Assembly (NCBI RefSeq): GCF_901000735.1
Contig: NC_081541.1
Location: 40,765,021-40,829,020 of the forward strand
Origin: Corylus avellana
Taxonomy: Eukaryota; Streptophyta; Magnoliopsida; Fagales; Betulaceae
Direction: 5' to 3'
Length of the DNA stretch: 64,000 nt
The position numbers and the translations under genes were made by a program. The notes below the pieces were generated by a model. The model did no database searches and was not told the origin of the DNA. It saw only the letters and a program-made list of their open reading frames with translations. Shown piece by piece: positions 11,420 through 21,100 of the stretch (positions are counted from its first letter, which is position 1; every line of letters begins with the position of its first letter).

Positions 11420-12560
11420 AAGTAATAAGCAAATATCATTAAAAGTGTAAAGGTGCCACTAAGTATAGAAAAAGTATACAAGCGGAAGCACCTAAATAGA
11501 GAGAGCAAAATGAACAAGAAAATCATTATAGCTAATTGTTAAAGGAGAAATATAAGCAGCCGTCCAAAGATATAAAATTTTAAAGAAAAATGACTTAATC
11601 TTCTCTAAAGTCCTCTCACGGTTTTCAAAACATCTATCATTCATTTCCCTTCATAAACACCATAAAAAGGCAAGTAGCCACCATCTTCCACACAACAAAA
11701 CTTTACTTACTACCGTTAGTCCACCAACAAGCATACAGGTCAACTACAAATCTAGGCATAACTCAAGACAATCCAAAACAACTGACGGCGGCAATACAAA
11801 TGGCATAAGCCACATCACAATGAAGAAGAAGATGGTCTACAGACTCATCATCCCTTAGACACATGCAGCATTTGTCCTCCACAATAACGTGTCGCTTCCT
11901 GAGGTTATCCAAGGTAAGGAACTTACCTAGAGCCACCAACCAAGCGGAAAAAGCGACCATCGGGGGAGCCTTAGTCCGCTAAACACTCTTCAAAGGGAAA
12001 CAGTAGCTTTCACTACAACCCAAGGAACAATAGAAGGATCAAACCTTTTATCTTCACTAAATCCTTTCACTCTAGCCAAATACAATACCCTAGAGAATGA
12101 GGCTAAGACATTCACCTCCAATTATAAACCGTTTTAGCAAAGCTTACATTTCCTTGATTGGAACCACTAAAAAACTCCAAGTGAGTCGCATTAGAGGCAT
12201 CCTTACCTAAGAGAGCAATTGAACAACCGTAATTTCCAAATTCCCAACCCTTCCCCCGACAACGGTGAACAAACCTTGGACCAGCTAACTAGGCGATATT
12301 TGAACTTTTCACTTAGCCCACCCTATAAGAAATAACTTCAGAGCTTCTTCATACGGTTTGCGACACTCACAGAGAGAGGAAATAGGGACAAGAAATGCAT
12401 AGGAAAATTAGAAAGTGTGCTCCTACCACCCTTAGACAAGTACATCATTTTTCAACAAGCCAACCGTTGCTCTATCTTTTCAATGACATTGTCCCAAATA
12501 TGTTTAGCCTTGTAAGAGGCCCCCAATGGTAGGCCGGGGTACTTCACAAGCATAAACGAA
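11420..12560 (-). mobile_element. 5'-truncated L1-type LINE (ORF2 C-terminal part)
   Basis: On the minus strand, about 12560 down to 12400 reads GLPLGASYKAKHIWDNVIEK followed by an [13 protein letters not shown] block, the segment after the RT core in plant L1 ORF2. At 11763-11960 comes the C-terminal zinc-binding RVT domain (LTLDNLRKR..., CCMCLRDDESVDHLLLHCDVA). The 3' UTR at about 11420-11500 has the family's GGTGCC/TATAC signature. Stops and indels break the frame. No poly(T) end or target duplication was clear. Confidence 0.8.
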
Positions 12561-12569
12561 ACCTAGTTA

Positions 12570-13802
12570 TGTGATAAATTGTAGGGTTTCAGGTGAAGGG
12601 ACACTTTTCCACATGTCGGCAACCAGGTAAGTAAACAATTAAAAACTCTCGACAAATTCATTTTATTAAACTAATTGATGCATACATTTTAATACTTCGC
12701 TCCGTATTTTTTAAATTATGATAAATGACACGATTTACATGTCATGCTATTTAAAGATGATAAGATGATGTTTTATGACATGAATCATGATTATGATATT
12801 TCATGAAAATGTTATGATGCCATGAGCATGGTTTTAATAATTCATGAAAATGCACAAAGTTTATAAGCTCAATGATGTTTATGAAAAAGAATGCACAAAG
12901 ATTATGAGCTATATAATGTATACGAGTTTATTGAACTCAAAGATGTTAAGTTTATGAAAGATGCATGTGCACTATGTTTCCCCACGGCACCACTATGATG
13001 ATGCTATGACTGTGGGTATTTTCTGAGCTTACTATGATGATATGTTAACGATTTATGGATAGCACAGTAACCACACTTTATTGCACATGTGGATTATCAA
13101 TTGGGTGGCCTTCACCTAGGGAAGCTTCCATTATGGCAGCTCTCCTATAGCCACAGGATTGAGCTCATGATGGTCCTTCGGGACAAGCCAACCTGCGCTT
13201 CTCAGGGTTTAAGAAATGCGGAAATGGCCCAAGCGGTAAACATGTTACACGAGGACATGATTTTATGAAAAATGGAAGGAAGTTTGTTCATGTAAAGCAA
13301 AATGAAAGATTTGATTCATTTGCAAGTCATAATGGTTAAAGATAATTATGAAATTATGTTTCAAAGTTTAATTTCTTTTTCTTCAAAGTAATGATTTTGC
13401 ATGAACTATTATAACTTGTAATAAGGATTTTCTAAGAATAAATATTTTAGCATATGTTTTGTGTTTACTTATTAAGTTGTAAAACTAACCTCTTTTACCT
13501 GTAAACAGTGTATACAGACATTGTTGATCATGGCCCCTACATCACCTATCTAGCTGGTCCAAGGTTTGGGATGGCGGTGACCTGCCTACATGCAGTGTAG
13601 TTTCCTCAGGATTAGCTCTTTTACATTTTGAGATGTATAGAGTAAAGAAACTCCTGTATCATTATATTAAAGTTTATGATAATTAAAAGTTTCTTGTTGT
13701 AAATTTCACTGCCCTAGGAATTTTTGTTTGCAATTTTGTACTCTAATCCTAAACGACTGATTTTCAGTGCCCTTTTAAATTTCACAATTTGAGAGCGCGA
13801 CA
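12570..13802 (+). mobile_element. Gypsy-type LTR, sense copy of an inverted pair
   Basis: It starts around TGTGATAAATTG and ends GAGAGCGCGACA, comparable with the GGGGCGTTACA end of the solo LTR at 23774. Internal blocks match the reverse complement of 8390-9410, for example CAGGTGAAGGGACACTTTTCC at about 12590 and GCGGAAATGGCCCAAGCGG near 13215. No coding sequence. A solo LTR is possible, but no matching flank duplication was found. Confidence 0.6.
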
Positions 13803-14246
13803 ACCACCACCTTCCCCAACTTAGCAACGACAATATTTCATCCCCGCCATTCTACAAAGAGCCCACGAAGAATTGATGAAGTATGTGTCCTCTGACAGAC
13901 GAAGTAGTTTCTGTCGATTTTTTTAGCCAAGGAACATTAAATTTTCCAACCAACATAACACGGGATAACCCATGTCTTCTCTCAACCAACCGCAAGACTA
14001 AACCCCCCTTAGAGCACCGAAAGCTCACACACTACTTTAGACTCAACGAAAAACCAACGCATGCAATCCATTTTCATTTGCTCCAACCCCAGAAGAAAGA
14101 CGAGCCTTAATTATAAAAGAATATCAACGCTCAAAACTCGAAATTGCACTAAATATCAATCTGTTCTAAAACCAAAATACACGAATTACTATCACCATAA
14201 AGAGAAACCAAACGAAACAGAGAGAGAAACAATAATAGGAGAGAGA
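13803..14246. other. Non-coding stretch
   Basis: Two short overlapping frames (13883-14110 and 14061-14279) show no recognisable domain and have low-complexity composition. They are treated as chance. Confidence 0.35.
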
Positions 14247-14251
14247 AAGAG

Positions 14252-14784
14252 TGTTAGCTGTTGTTACAAGAGTTATTAGTGTTTATGAGTCATTAGGGTT
14301 CGGAGATATTTGTGTCATTGTTATATTTCTCTAAACCTATATAATAAGAGCACTCGCATTGGGCTCTTATTTTGTTGAGCCATGTAGCAAACAAGACCAT
14401 ACATCCGGCTAGCTTGAGTTGCTAAGAGTTTGTAGAGCTGCTACAGTGCACGGCAAATTTGCTGAGCACTGTAACTCAACAATCTATACCTAATAATAAT
14501 AATAAAAAATTCAATCTTGTTCTCTCTTATCTTTGGGAATAGGGAAAGTAAATAAATAAATAATATTGTAAATGAAAAAGTGAAAGTTGATAGCTAAAAT
14601 GTTGAGTCAGATGTAGGTGCTTTGAAGAAGTGGAATGCTAAAGTAGAAAAGGTGATCATCTAGCTAAAACTTAGCTAAATATTTGTTGAGCCGGATGTGA
14701 ATGCTTTAAGATGTGTGGTAGGTTACGTAATAAATTGAATAGCCTCCGCCTTTTCTATCTAAACCGCTCATGCAAACTACAACA
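14252..14784 (+). repeat. 5' LTR of the non-autonomous element, interrupted by a MITE
   Basis: TGTTAG start and TACAACA end abutting the primer-binding site. Without the 359-bp insertion at 14348-14706 it is close to the length of the 3' LTR. Confidence 0.72.
14348..14706. mobile_element. MITE (PIF/Harbinger-like) inside the LTR
   Basis: The termini are imperfect inverted repeats: left GAGCACTCGCATTGGGCTC, right, reversed, AAGCATTCACATCCGGCTC. TAA flanks both sides (14345-14347 and 14707-14709), the 3-bp target expected of this superfamily. The uninterrupted 3' LTR at 16049 shows the empty site. No coding sequence. Confidence 0.78.
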
Positions 14785-14797
14785 TGGTATCAGAGCT
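14785..14797 (+). promoter_or_regulatory. Primer-binding site
   Basis: TGGTATCAGAGCT follows the 5' LTR end with no spacer and matches initiator Met tRNA. Confidence 0.85.
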
Positions 14798-15589
14798 TTA
14801 GGTTTAGATCTTTGGTCTAATCCCTTTCTTTTGTAGTATTTTTTTCCCTCTGTTTTTTGTTGAACTTTATGTCTTTGTGTTGGCGAGTCTCTCTTTGGCG
14901 GCAGCACCACCTATGTGGACTAAGGCAGTGCCCTGTTAGAGAACTAAAAGAGCTATTTGTAGTGAGACTCTAGTGAAAAACTGTGAAGTTTCACGGTAAT
15001 TGGCTATCGTTTAGTGGTCGTCAGCATTGTTGGTAGTCGGGGGCCTCAATGGGTGCTTTCGTGGCCGTCTCCGGCAGTTGCTGAATGTTTGCGGTAACAT
15101 TTGCCTGTCTCCGACGACTTTTCGGCAAAATCTGGCAACTTTTGGTGGTTATAGTTCTTTCTGGCAGCTGTTGCGGTCTTTTCCGGCGATGAAGATGCTC
15201 ATTGATTATTGTCTGGTTCAGTCAGGTTTATGCTGTTTTACAAGTGATTCAGCACCCTTCTAGACCAGTTCAATGTGGTTTCAGATCGGTTCATTGGTTT
15301 TGCCCGATTCAGTTTGATTTATAACTGGTTTTGTAGTTTTCTTCTTGGTGCATATGGTTTGGAGACCAATTCAATATCTTTTACAACTGGTTAACTGGTT
15401 TTTGACCAGTTCAGTGCTTTCTTTACTTGTTTAGTGAGTTTCATGTCTGGTTCAGTTGTGTTTTAGCCTAGTTCATGTTGGTTTGAGCTGCATGGCGCTC
15501 TCATCGGGTTTGTTGCTCAGGGGGAGTAGCTCTCATTCAAGTTGTCGTCGTTGTTGGCTGATCACAGTACACATGATTGTTGTTGGTTG

Positions 15590-15850
15590 TCAAGATCCGA
15601 CTGGCCTTAGTGTTTTGCACTGGTTTCTAACCGGTTCTTGGTGTTTTCCAGTGAGATTCTACCGGCCTTGGTGTTTTGCAGTGCGATTCGACCGGCCTTG
15701 GGATCTTGTAGTGAGATCCGATCGACTCTTGGCGGTGAGATCCAACTGGCCTTGGTGTTTTGCGGAGGGTTTCAACCGGTCCTTATTGTTTTGCGGCGAG
15801 ATCCTACCGGCCTTAGTGTTTTGCGACAAGATCCAACCGCCCGTTGTAGT
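15590..15850. repeat. Degenerate minisatellite, about 33-bp unit
   Basis: About seven diverged copies of a unit like GAGATCCGACCGGCCTTGG followed by TGTTTTGCGGT. It creates the spurious open frames on both strands in this stretch. A second, looser array built on ACTGGTTCAGT lies at about 15240-15480. Confidence 0.8.
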
Positions 15851-15898
15851 TTCCGACTAGTTTTCGACCGACTAGTTTCCAAAGGCCCAATGAGACGG

Positions 15899-15929
<31 letters not shown>

Positions 15930-16048
15930 TGCTCCAAGCTGTTCCAGCTTGAAGGGGAGTGTTAGAGTATGTTTTTCTAGGTTTTTTTAATTTGCTTGAT
16001 TCTTCCAAGCTGGATTATATGATATATAAGCTCAAACTTGAAGTGGAG

Positions 16049-16199
16049 TATTAGAAGAGTTATTAGGGTTTGGGAATATTTTAGCATTATTATATTTCTC
16101 TAAACCTATATGATAAGATGTGTGGTAGGCTACGTAACAAGTTGAGTAGCCTCCACCTTTTGTGTCTAAACCATTCATGCAATCCAGTAATTATGCACA
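16049..16199 (+). repeat. 3' LTR of the non-autonomous element
   Basis: It starts TATTAGAAGAG (decayed TG) after the purine tract and ends TTATGCACA before AAGAG. It represents the LTR without the MITE. The last ~25 bases differ from the 5' LTR. Confidence 0.68.
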
Positions 16200-16942
16200 A
16201 AGAGATAAGGAGAGAGAAGGGACTTTCCTTGGAATTTTGAGTTCAAAGGAAAAAGCTTCCACCTTTGATAAGAGGGATAGAAGAGACATGAGAGAGAGGG
16301 GAGGGTTTTAGTTTTTTGTTCAGACACGTTAAATAGAAGAAGAGGGGCAGCGTACGTGAGAGAGAGACAAAAAAAAAAAAAACCATAATGATCTCGGCTC
16401 CCTAATTGTTCAAAATTTCCTGAGTTTAGCTGGGTGATACCCTAACTCATAATTACCCAACGAGAGTATTTAACAATGGGCTTAGAAAGTAGATTTTCTG
16501 TTCGATTTTGACTCGATGCACTAGACATAAATATTAATTTCGAATTTCTAGCCTATTAAATTGTTAATCTGATGTGCACCCTAATAAACGACCAGTTTGT
16601 TTCCTACCGCAGTAGCTCCAGAACTATAGACCAAATGTTCTACCGAGTCTCCTCTTGAAACCTGAAAGCTTGAAGGTTTAAGGACTTTTGTGGTTTAATC
16701 AAACTCATAAGGATGTTAGGGTTCTTTCTTAGCTCACCAAATATTGGTCTTATAGTCCTGTGAAAATCGTGTACTGAAAGGCCATACTGAAAACTGGAAA
16801 AACAAGGTATTTTAATGCAATTCGTTTCCTTAAAAAGAAGAGGCAAATGTTAGGTTGGTGTTTGGAAGAGAGTGGTGTCATTCGAACGCAGCTAGGGTTT
16901 CACGGATTTCTTCTGGAAGCGTTCGGATGTGGTGAGACTGAG

Positions 16943-17217
16943 GTGGTGTTTGGTAAATGGGTTGGTCTAGACACTGTAGTTAATGTAGATTGATGTGAAA
17001 AAAAAAAGCAAGAATGTTTGGTATAAAAAAGTGAACAAAGTAGTATGAAAAAGTGAAGAAGTTTTATTTTGTAGTAATTTTTTTATTTGAATAATAATAA
17101 AAAGTGAATTATGTGATATAAAAAGTAAAAAAGTTAGAATGTTTTGATGTTGATTTTTTTGGAAAATTGTGATAAATAGTATCGAGGGAAGCCCAACTCA
17201 TTTACCGAACAAAGCCC
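16943..17217. mobile_element. MITE, copy 1 of a two-copy family
   Basis: The ends are imperfect inverted repeats (left GGTGTTTGGTAAATGGGTTGG; right, reversed, TTTGTTCGGTAAATGAGTTGG). The body is AT-rich and shares AAAGTGAA..AGTAATTTTTTTATTTGAATA and GATGTTGATTTTTTTG with 54748-55036. A GAG repeat on both sides may be the target duplication. Confidence 0.72.
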
Positions 17218-17237
17218 GAGTTTCAGAAGGAATGTCT

Positions 17238-17335
17238 CAGCGAGAATGCGATCTTCAACTCGTTTGGACAAAGTCCGATCAAGCCTCAGCGAGAATGAGA
17301 TCTTCAACTCGTTTGGACAAAGTCCGATCAAGCTT
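17238..17335. repeat. Tandem duplication, 49-bp unit
   Basis: Two copies starting CAGCGAGAATG, nearly identical. Confidence 0.92.
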
Positions 17336-17835
17336 TGCGACCACGCTTCTCGGGAGTCAAACTTGAACTTCAATTCTTTTCAAAGAAACACGCTCGTTCG
17401 AACGATCTGTGACTAAACTCTCTAACCAACCCGACCGATCATTCCTACTAGATGCCTTAGGAGTTATTCTCAAAACAATACAAAACAACCAAACGGCTTT
17501 GAACGAGCCTTCCAATTGAGTTGTTTGGGAAGTCCACTTAAATGTCTCGTCTGGATCCACCACGAACGGCCTCTTCGACAGTGCCTCGGGAAGCCATACT
17601 TGAACTCTTGTAAAGACTCTTGATTCGGACTTCCACCAACCAAACCTTCCACCCGAGCAATTATATGCCTTTGCAATATCAAGTTTCTCATTTCTAGTCT
17701 AAGTACAAAACTTAGTCTGTCAAATTTAAACTTGCAACGAATTGTTTTGAACACCGAATTAACCAACATGAAACCTAACGAAACCAACCTATTTAAGAGA
17801 CTATTTGGTCTAAATAAATAAGGAAACAAAATATG

Positions 17836-18071
17836 AAGGGTTTGGATGTGGAGGGACTTTAGAATAACTAATAAGTATTCTGAATTCTAGGTCAATTCTT
17901 GAGTCTACGTTTCCTATAAATTATTGTCTTTTGGAGATCATCATTTATCATACTTCATCAATTGAATTTCAAACATTTTCTGTGCACTCTGCTTTCTTCA
18001 CCTCCTCCATCCTTAGCAATTACAGCTATAGTTGAGTTGACTTGAGACTTCTATCCTTTTCTGATGTTGTC
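17836..18071 (-). other. Probable 3' flank or 3' UTR of the MADS-box gene
   Basis: It lies downstream of the last recognised MADS exons on the minus strand. No other gene is seen. There is no decisive polyadenylation signal; assigned by position only. Confidence 0.3.
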
Positions 18072-18100
18072 CTAGGTTATTGCTGCTGGACCAATCGGCC
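18072..18100 (-). CDS. Candidate last exon of the MADS-box gene
   Basis: A TTTGATGCAG acceptor lies just above 18100. After it, two of the three frames reach a stop within about 10 codons (stops at 18077-18079 or 18072-18074). The exon is short and has no diagnostic motif, so it is only positional. Confidence 0.25.
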
Positions 18101-21100
18101 CTGCATCAAATCTCCCTCCCCAATCATGCCCCCATTCACCATACTCATAATATGTGTACAAGTATATGTACCATTTGAGAAGAGAGGGTTTTCTCCTCCT
18201 TTTAGCAACCTCTGTGTACTTGATGATCCAAGACTACTACAGTTAGATTAGAGTTTGCAAATAATGCTCTTCCTAGAAGGCTACTAACTAGATAACATAA
18301 TTATACAGAGTAAAAGATTTCAAAGCCATAAGTAAACTAACTTTATGTAACCTTATGCAAACCAGATATTTCTCAGAAGCACTGGAAAAGACAAGCTCTT
18401 CAACCTCCCCCCAAATGCCAAAATATAGGTTAGTTACCCAAAAAGCCACGAATAGATCAACTAAGTTGATAACACTTTTGTCACCCTGAAACAAAATGAG
18501 ACACAGCCTTCAATAGATTCTTTAACAAAGTTTTCTGCAGGGTTTTCGAAACATTCACTCACCTAATGAAAGCTGTCTCAAATTTTGTTCCTATCTGAGA
18601 TGCACGATTTACTCTGTGAAATGAATCAAGTTTCACATGAACAATGAGTTAGAAAGGCATACCTCTTCATGCACTGCTTTTACAGCTTCCATCATTAGCT
18701 GTGTCTGTGTACCATTAAAACTCCTGAGTATTCTATGTGTTTTTTTTTTCTTCTGTCAGACTACATAACTAGTGTACATATTGAATAGAAAGACAGATTA
18801 AAAATCATAACGAACTGTATCTTTATCTTAAGTTCTTTTCTACAAGATACACATATAGGCCTTCACATAAGTGAAAAAAAAGAACCACATCAAACGCATT
18901 TCTCCCCACATGTAACACTCCCCTCACGTGTAGGCTCAAATTCCATCTCAATAAGTGAGGCTCAACAAGTGAAATGTTTAATTTTAATGAGACATGAATG
19001 ACGGAGACAAGATTCAGTTTTGATACCATAAAAATTTATATGTAAGTGTTTTATTTCAACTCACCAAAACAGAGTCCTTCAAATTTTATTTATAAACTCT
19101 GTACATTTACATTTGCGGAAGATTAGTTACATTGATACAACTGTACACTTGATAACCGATGATGAAGCAAGAAGAAAAGAAGTTGTTAATGCAGGAGTCG
19201 TTTCTCATCTGTTGTTGTAAATATAGGAGCTGAACTGTTGTAAACACAAGACGACAAGGTTAACTGTTTCTCATCTGTTGGAATTATCTGCAGAAATCTC
19301 CATTTGTCTGGTTTAGTTCATGATGGTTAACATAAACACCAAAAGGGCACAACCTAATTCTACAATATTACACAACAGAAGCACCTCAAAATCATCAATT
19401 TGCGTGGCCCCTATATATACATTTTGATTGGTGAGTATTCATACCAAGCAGGTCTCTTCCCAGCTTATCAGATCATGTTAAAGTTATCATGTTGAATTAT
19501 TATTGTGCAAAAGACCACAATTATGATAAATAATATAAAATAATAACATACAATAATATTAAGATTTACGTGGTTCTTTCAATATGAGGTATATGAGGAG
19601 TGAAAATGCGGATGTGGATATTAGTAATATCCGCATCATGCGATTACTATCTGCATTCATGCGGTTATTGCAATTATTAGTTAGTGTCCTTACAACCCTA
19701 TCAAACATCTTAATTTTTATGGTACTTATTCCAATAGCCTTACACCTAGCATCATTACCCATCAGAACAGTACGAGCATTACAAGATTTAAATGTCTCAA
19801 ACCACTGCCCATTCGGACACATGATATGAACAAGTAGAATCCAAAACCCAATAATCTATGAGAGAATCTATACCTGATGAAACTGAAAAAATATCTACGC
19901 TAACCTCATTGTCATGAGGCTCAATGGCTCATCATTGGTCACACCGACTGAATTTGCGAAATCTTTAGTATTCTTTTTATCTTATAAATCTTGTTTCAAC
20001 ACCCTGCAAAATCTTCTATAGTGTCCTTTCTTGTGACAATAATAGCATTTCACATCTTTTACATCTGATTGAGATTCATCATCATTTGCCAAAAGTGGCT
20101 TACAACAAGAATGTTTACCTTTGCCATTCTTTTCCTTAAAACTTATCCCTTTTGCGCTTTAATTTAGACCTCAATGACTTCTATGCTGGAGGCAAGTTTG
20201 AAAAAGTCTTAATGCAACATTTATTTCTCTTATTTCGTTCCTTAGGGAAAATTTAAACCTCGATTCTCTCTAGCGTTCTCTCTCTCTCTCTCTTTCTCCC
20301 TCCTCTCTAGTGGAGACGCGTGCACGTGTCCCGCTAGAGATTGGTTCTGGTTCGTGAGATGCGCTTGGGTTGGTGGAGATGGAGCGTCGTTTTATTGTGG
20401 AAGCTAAATCCTTCTTTTTCTCAGCGAAATCAGACAAGTTAGAGGTTTGATTGGAGGAAAGAAGAAAAGGGTACGAGGGTTCTATCTTCCTGGGGAGTAG
20501 GGGTTCGGATTGGTTGGCAGACATGGTGGAGGAGGCGCTGTTGTCTCAAGGGAAGGAGGATTTTGTTAAATCTTTACATGAAGAGGTGGAGGTGTTGATG
20601 GTTTGTAAAGGGTAGCAACAAGTCCGGTTGTTTTTTAGCGGCGGCTATCTTTGCTGAGGGTGGCCGGAAAGGGATTATTTGGATCCCTGAGGGCCGATGA
20701 GGTTGGGGCTGGCGTCGCTTCGTGGACGAGTTGCGGCTATTGTTGGAGCTCATCATTGTTACGGATCGACCGATGGTTACTGGAGGTTCCTCTGGCGGAG
20801 GTGATTTCTCGTCGCAACGTTCCTATGCGGCAATGCTTTCAACGTCACTAAGTGGTTTGAAGCTGCTGATTAACATCGATTTGTTTTTGGTTGTGGGTTG
20901 CTTAGAGTTGGTGAATGATGGTGAGGAGGCGAGATCACCAGTGAACTGCTTCAAGTTTGAGTATGGTGCCCCGACCAAAAAGGAAGCAGTGGGCTCTTTG
21001 CTAGGAAGGAGTTGTTCTCAGGGTGGCGGTGCCCAAACGATGAAGACGAGGACTGTTTTGCGTTCGTGGAAGAGGATCCTTGAATATTAGGGCTGACATG

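Larger units (their letters stand above)
14252..16199 (+). mobile_element. Non-autonomous LTR retrotransposon with AAGAG duplication
   Basis: The LTRs share the sequence from AGAGTTATTAGGGTT through ATTTCTCTAAACCTATAT to GTGTGGTAGG. A TGGTATCAGAGCT primer-binding site follows the 5' LTR at 14785, and a purine tract (TTGAAGTGGAG) precedes the 3' LTR at about 16038. AAGAG occurs at 14247-14251 and 16200-16204, consistent with a 5-bp target duplication. The 1.26-kb interior encodes no recognisable gag or pol and is rich in TGGTTCAGT and GATCCGACCGG repeats. It would need enzymes from another element. Confidence 0.75.
16500..17830 (-). mobile_element. Antisense copia-type LTR remnant
   Basis: CCTACCGCAGTAGC near 16603 is shared with the antisense LTR near 63008 (CTACCGCAGTAGCCC). 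Both regions also carry arrays of short repeats (here CTCGTTTGGACAAAGTCCG). It is non-coding and interrupted by a MITE. Neither boundary is certain. Confidence 0.4.

Noticed and set aside
13883..14279. Two overlapping frames of about 75 codons.
   Set aside because: No motif, skewed composition, and they run into the start of an LTR.
15456..15952. Two overlapping plus-strand open frames of 134 and 104 codons.
   Set aside because: They are produced by the minisatellite at 15590-15850; the translations are repetitive (FCGEI/GRDPTG-like) and match no family.
18288..18494. Open frame following a TTTTGTTTCAG acceptor, considered as MADS exon 6.
   Set aside because: The translation ([16 protein letters not shown]..) has no resemblance to a MADS C-terminal region; 18172-18211 matches better.
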